Of a stretch of DNA of 64,000 nucleotides, positions 60,991-64,000 are shown piece by piece. Position 1 is the first letter of the stretch; each line of letters begins with the position of its first letter. The stretch is from contig NZ_JAHLQH010000043.1 in the NCBI RefSeq assembly GCF_018918325.1, forward strand, positions 32,632 to 96,631, written 5' to 3'. The translations under genes were made by a program, and so were the position numbers. The notes under the pieces are model-generated. The model was given only the letters and a program-made list of their open reading frames with translations, searched no databases and had not been told where the DNA came from. This DNA is from Clostridium sp. MSJ-8 (GTDB lineage: Bacteria > Bacillota > Clostridia > Clostridiales > Clostridiaceae).

Positions 60991-61470
60991 ATCCATATTA
61001 TATTATTTACTTAAACATATAATTTTGATATTAATTATTGTAAAATATAAGTTATCTAAAAATAATACATTAATACATTAATTTTTTATATTTAGAAATA
61101 CTTAATGAAATTATGCTATTTATGAAAACACATAATATTGATACTAATAACAAACATAATATTAATCAAACCAAATAACATTGGATTTTATCCATATTAT
61201 ATTATTTACTTAAACATATAATTTTGATATTAATTATTGTAAAATATAAGTTATCTAAAAATAATACATTAATACATTAATTTTTTATATTTAGAAATAC
61301 TTAATGAAATTATGCTATTTATGAAAACACATAATATTGATACTAATAACAAACATAATATTAATCAAACCAAATAACATTGGATTTTATCCATATTATA
61401 TTATTTACTTAAACATATAATTTTGATATTAATTATTGCAAAATATAAGTTATCTAAAAATATTGCAATA
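60890..61470. repeat. 199-bp direct repeat, ~3 tandem copies
   Basis: CTTAATGAAATTATGCTATT occurs at 60902, 61101 and 61300, and CATTGGATTTT at 60980, 61179 and 61378: an exact 199-base period. Copies are almost identical. The unit is the right palindrome arm plus ~100 bases of flank. Confidence 0.93.
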
Positions 61471-61476
61471 ATTTTT

Positions 61477-62286
61477 CTATTTCAATTTTGATTTTAAAAA
61501 CCTATTCATTAATTCTTCTGAAATTCCATATTCTCCAATATCAGCTTTACTTTTTTTACTGCAATGAAAATCACTTCCACCAGTAATAATAAGCTTGTAC
61601 TTTTTACATATATTATAAAATTTATTACTATTTGATGAGGTATGACTTGGATGGTACACTTCAACACCTTTAAGTCCATAAGATCTTAATGTTTTTATGA
61701 TATCCTCAATATGCATTGTATTATATATCCTACCTGGATGCGCAAGAATAGGTACTCCCCCACTCTGCAATATAATATCTATTGCATCTCTAACCTTAAG
61801 TTTATCACCTGGTACATAGCACTTTCCACCAGGAATAAGATACTCAGTAAATGCATCATTATAATTTCTAGCATATCCATTCTCAACAAGAGCATGTGCA
61901 ATATTACTTCTTCCTATTATTCCATTATCATTCATTATACTTTCTAGTTCTATATTAATATTATATTTTTTCAACAAATCTAATATCTCTCTAGCTCTAT
62001 CAACTCTATTCTTTTTTACCTTTTCCAACATATTTAACAGATTGACATCTGTTAAATCAATAAAATATCCTAATATATGAATATCTTGATCATTATATCT
62101 TGAACTTAATTCTACTCCTGGAATTATATTTATTTTATTACTTATACAAAACTGAGATGATATAGTATCATGATCAGTTATAGATATATATTGCAAATTT
62201 TTCTCTATAGCTCTGTTAATAATTTCATCGGGTCTTAATTCTCCATCAGAATATGAAGAATGAATGTGCAAATCTGCATTTATCAT
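61477..62286 (-). CDS. PHP-domain metal phosphoesterase (RNase AM / YciV-TrpH type)
   Basis: 269 residues with the PHP metal ligands: ADLHIHSSYSDG (HxH), SITDHDTISS, GVELSSRYND, ILAHPGRI and GGSDFHCSKK. Relatives act as 5'-3' exonucleases or 3',5'-nucleotide bisphosphate phosphatases. I chose ATG at 62286 (MINADLHIHS, GGTGGGTGAT upstream) over 62301. Both flanks are repeat-rich; DUF1292 lies 67 bases upstream behind a hairpin. Confidence 0.88.
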   Translation of the reverse strand: MINADLHIHSSYSDGELRPDEIINRAIEKNLQYISITDHDTISSQFCISNKINIIPGVELSSRYNDQDIHILGYFIDLTDVNLLNMLEKVKKNRVDRAREILDLLKKYNINIELESIMNDNGIIGRSNIAHALVENGYARNYNDAFTEYLIPGGKCYVPGDKLKVRDAIDIILQSGGVPILAHPGRIYNTMHIEDIIKTLRSYGLKGVEVYHPSHTSSNSNKFYNICKKYKLIITGGSDFHCSKKSKADIGEYGISEELMNRFLKSKLK

Positions 62287-62313
62287 AATATCACCCACCA
62301 TATATATGAAATA

Positions 62314-62341
62314 AGAGTGGTAATATAATACACACCACTCT
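62314..62341 (-). terminator. Hairpin between the DUF1292 and PHP genes
   Basis: AGAGTGGT (62314-62321) and ACCACTCT (62334-62341) form an 8-bp stem with a 12-base loop. On the minus strand it is followed by TATTTCAT, a weak U tract, 13 bases after the DUF1292 stop. It may be an attenuating or processing hairpin. Confidence 0.6.
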
Positions 62342-62353
62342 CATTATAGTAAA

Positions 62354-62713
62354 TTATTCTTCTACTAATTCATTATTATAGTATTCTGCTACTCTATTAA
62401 ATTCTTCCTCTTCAGGAACAACTAATTCTTCTCCTACGTTTTTAAACATATAAACAGAAGAATCTTCTGGATTCTGAGCTAATACATATTCATTATCTTC
62501 GAACTCAAAAGCGTCTATAATAGGGCATGAAACTACATTTCCGTTCTCATCTTCTAAGTCAATAACAAAATGGTTGTGTTCATGTTCTCCACATCCGCAT
62601 CCGCATTCATCAACATCATTGTGATCATGGCCACATCCACAGTCACATCCAGTATTCATTTCTTCATTATCGTGTCCGCATCCACAGTCACAGTTATGTG
62701 ATTCATTAATCAT
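62354..62713 (-). CDS. DUF1292 protein with Cys/His-rich N-terminus
   Basis: 119 residues. The C-terminal ~70 (HFVIDLEDENGNVVSCPIID, then FEFEDNEYVLAQNP) are DUF1292, a small domain of unknown role common in Clostridia. The first ~48 residues are three repeats of a CDCGCGHD-type motif with interspersed Glu/Asn, giving a dense Cys/His array that could bind metal ions. TTAAGGAGGAAACTAA is a strong ribosome site. The gene is bordered upstream by repeat copies. Confidence 0.85.
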   Translation of the reverse strand: MINESHNCDCGCGHDNEEMNTGCDCGCGHDHNDVDECGCGCGEHEHNHFVIDLEDENGNVVSCPIIDAFEFEDNEYVLAQNPEDSSVYMFKNVGEELVVPEEEEFNRVAEYYNNELVEE

Positions 62714-62802
62714 TTAGTTTCCTCCTTAAAAATAATTATACATTTATATTTTACCCTCTTATCTCAAAAAATAAAAGTATTTTATTAATTAAAAATTTTA
62801 TT

Positions 62803-62955
62803 AATTAAAATATAATAGCATTAGTTTCAGTAACCGATTGTTCCATATTGCTCATACTAATCTTTAATTCTTCATGGTTATATTATTCTATATCTACCTA
62901 TAATTCTAACCTTAACAATAATGGTTACTTCCACTAAGCTTATTATATTTTAATT
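62803..62955. repeat. Inverted-repeat element, copy 5
   Basis: Complete element; its flank also carries a direct repeat of TTTATTAATTAAAA just outside the left end. Confidence 0.9.
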
Positions 62956-63195
62956 ATTTAAGCGTTATGGTGATTTTTAATTTATCTATATTAAGTATCT
63001 TAATTCTTGCTTTAAAAAATTATCAAATATATTTTGGGGTTACTAAATTTTTAAGTTAATTAATATCAAATTATTGATTTAAGTAAATTATTTATAAAGA
63101 AAAAATCCAATGTTATTTGATAATGTTAATATTATGATTTTCTTTTTTAGTATCAATATTATTGCTTTGAATAAATCTTCATAATGAATGATTAT

Positions 63196-63348
63196 AATTA
63201 AAATATAATAGCATTAGTTTCAGTAACCTATTGTTCCATATTATTCATACTAACCTCTAATTTATTATGGTTATATTATTCTATATCTACCTATAATTCT
63301 AGCCTTAACAATAATGGTTACTTCCACTAAGCTTATTATATTTTAATT
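63196..63348. repeat. Inverted-repeat element, copy 6
   Basis: Complete element, 393 bases after copy 5; internal sequence slightly diverged (CTAACCTCTAATTTATTATG). Confidence 0.9.
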
Positions 63349-63606
63349 AGTTAAGCGTTAGGGTGATTTTTAGTGTATCTATATTATTAACAAGTATCTT
63401 AAGTCTTCAGTAATTCTTACTTTTAAAAAATTATCTAATATATTTTTTGATTACTTATCTTTTCAGTTAATTAATATCAAATTATTGATTTAAGTAAATT
63501 ATTTATAAAGAAAAAATCCAATGTTATTTGATAATGTTAATATTATGATTTTCTTTTTTAGTATCAATATTATTGCTTTGAATAAATCTTCATAATGAAT
63601 GATTAT

Positions 63607-63758
63607 AATTAAAATATAATAGCATTAGTTCAGTAACCTATTGTTCCATATTATTTATACTAATCTGTAATTCATCATGGTTATATTATTCTATATCTAC
63701 CTATAATTCTAGCCTTAACAATAATGGTTACTTCCACTAAGCTTATTATATTTTAATT
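63607..63758. repeat. Inverted-repeat element, copy 7
   Basis: Complete element, 411 bases after copy 6. Its linker matches copy 6 closely until CTTTTCAGTTAATTGA at ~63884, where the repeat ends without a palindrome arm. Confidence 0.9.
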
Positions 63759-63884
63759 AGTTAAGCGTTAGGGTGATTTTTAGTGTATCTATATTATTAA
63801 CAAGTATCTTAAGTCTTCAGTAATTCTTACTTTTAAAAAATTATCTAATATATTTTTTGATTACTTATCTTTTCAGTTAATTGA

Positions 63885-63908
63885 GGATATTTCATAATAG
63901 AAATATCC
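63885..63908. repeat. Short perfect hairpin at the repeat boundary
   Basis: GGATATTTC and GAAATATCC form a 9-bp stem with a 6-base loop exactly where the repeat homology stops, so it may mark an insertion or recombination edge. Confidence 0.6.
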
Positions 63909-63959
63909 CAATCTGTGGATAACTTTTTAAATTTTTTCTAAAAAAGCCGATAGCAAAGC

Positions 63960-63983
63960 TAGGTAACTGAAATTACCTTTTTT
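63960..63983 (+). terminator. Terminator-like hairpin at the right edge, plus-strand direction
   Basis: AGGTAA...TTACCT with loop CTGAAA is followed by a run of Ts (TTTTTTTGATATTT). TAGC-AAA-GCTA just before it can form a second small stem. Any gene it serves lies outside or is not visible in this window. Confidence 0.45.
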
Positions 63984-64000
63984 TGATATTTATTTTTATG

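Larger units (their letters stand above)
59503..61476. other. 1.97-kb gene-free repeat region
   Basis: Between the PHP and HAD genes. From low to high coordinates: three ~400-bp units (59584, 59982, 60383), the 289-bp palindrome with its central hairpin (60702-60990), and three 199-bp direct repeats reaching ~61470. I see no credible protein gene; the only open frame of note (60667-60954) is made of palindrome sequence. Confidence 0.85.
62714..64000. other. Gene-free repeat region at the window end
   Basis: About 90 bases of AT-rich promoter-like DNA before DUF1292, then three inverted-repeat elements (62803, 63196, 63607) with linkers; the third unit is broken off at 63884. The last 116 bases hold two small hairpins and one DnaA-box-like sequence. 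No gene is visible. Confidence 0.8.

Noticed and set aside
59584..63884. Regular repeats that might be a CRISPR array
   Set aside because: Periods are ~400 and 199 bases, repeats run unit to unit without variable spacers, and no cas genes are near.
63930..63985. Possible c-di-GMP riboswitch (GCAAAGCTA-like core)
   Set aside because: Only a short core resembles it; the second stem, tetraloop/receptor and GGG(T)CTAA parts are missing, and no downstream gene is visible.

Overview
The window is very AT-rich, has dense genes all on the minus strand, and carries FliY, CheC, CheD, FliW, CsrA and FlgM homologues typical of Firmicutes. This points to a motile, spore-former-type Clostridium (sensu stricto). 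I cannot name a species. Transcription runs from right to left, so upstream is towards higher coordinates.

Layout in the order of transcription. (1) 64000-59503: DUF1292 and PHP-domain genes embedded in multi-copy intergenic repeats (seven copies of a ~152-bp inverted-repeat element, ~400-bp and 199-bp tandem units, and a 289-bp imperfect palindrome with a terminator-like centre). (2) 59502-47353: a HAD phosphatase and a class IV aminotransferase, then a long chemotaxis/motor-switch operon (fapA-like, cheW, cheD, cheB, cheR, cheA, cheC, cheY, cheW, fliM, fliY). fliY is split by a one-base shift. A strong hairpin ends the operon. (3) 46598-37955: a TPR-glycosyltransferase, then the late flagellar operon flgM-flgN-flgK-flgL-fliW-csrA-flaG-orf-fliS-fliD-fliT-like behind a clear sigma-28 promoter. 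(4) 37521-34422: major flagellin, flagellin lysine methylase fliB and a divergent second flagellin, each with its own sigma-28-type promoter. The major flagellin leader carries a CsrA-type hairpin. (5) 34101-5475: a ~29-kb glycan island of closely spaced genes. (6) 5354-3864: one more glycosyltransferase. (7) 3644-1: flgB-flgC-fliE-fliF-fliG (fliG cut by the window edge).

The glycan island lies between flagellin genes and basal-body genes, so it most likely builds and decorates a flagellin glycan. Its first part is a CDP-sugar pathway: glucose-1-phosphate cytidylyltransferase, a UDP-xylose-synthase-like decarboxylase/dehydratase, a nucleotide-sugar dehydrogenase, RfbH (E1-type 3-dehydratase with His in place of the PLP Lys), an HMGL-type aldolase, an FkbM methyltransferase, a YerE/acetolactate-synthase-like TPP enzyme and a reductase-like epimerase. 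Together these suggest a branched-chain deoxy sugar. The later part holds three radical SAM proteins, a WcbI-like protein, an APS-kinase/methyltransferase fusion, a soluble sulfatase/phosphotransferase-fold protein, a citrate-lyase-ligase-like nucleotidyltransferase fusion and three family 2 glycosyltransferases. A Rossmann-like module of ~90 residues recurs, fused to many unrelated catalytic domains of the island. To me this is the most interesting undescribed pattern here.

The island is also decaying and recombining. It holds an FkbM remnant, a truncated epimerase that is nearly identical over ~185 bp to the intact copy, a frameshifted pyruvyl-transferase gene, a small broken Rossmann-module gene and, at its distal end, a second fliB broken at an A tract. 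Several breaks lie at homopolymers, so each needs checking against reads before it is called biological.
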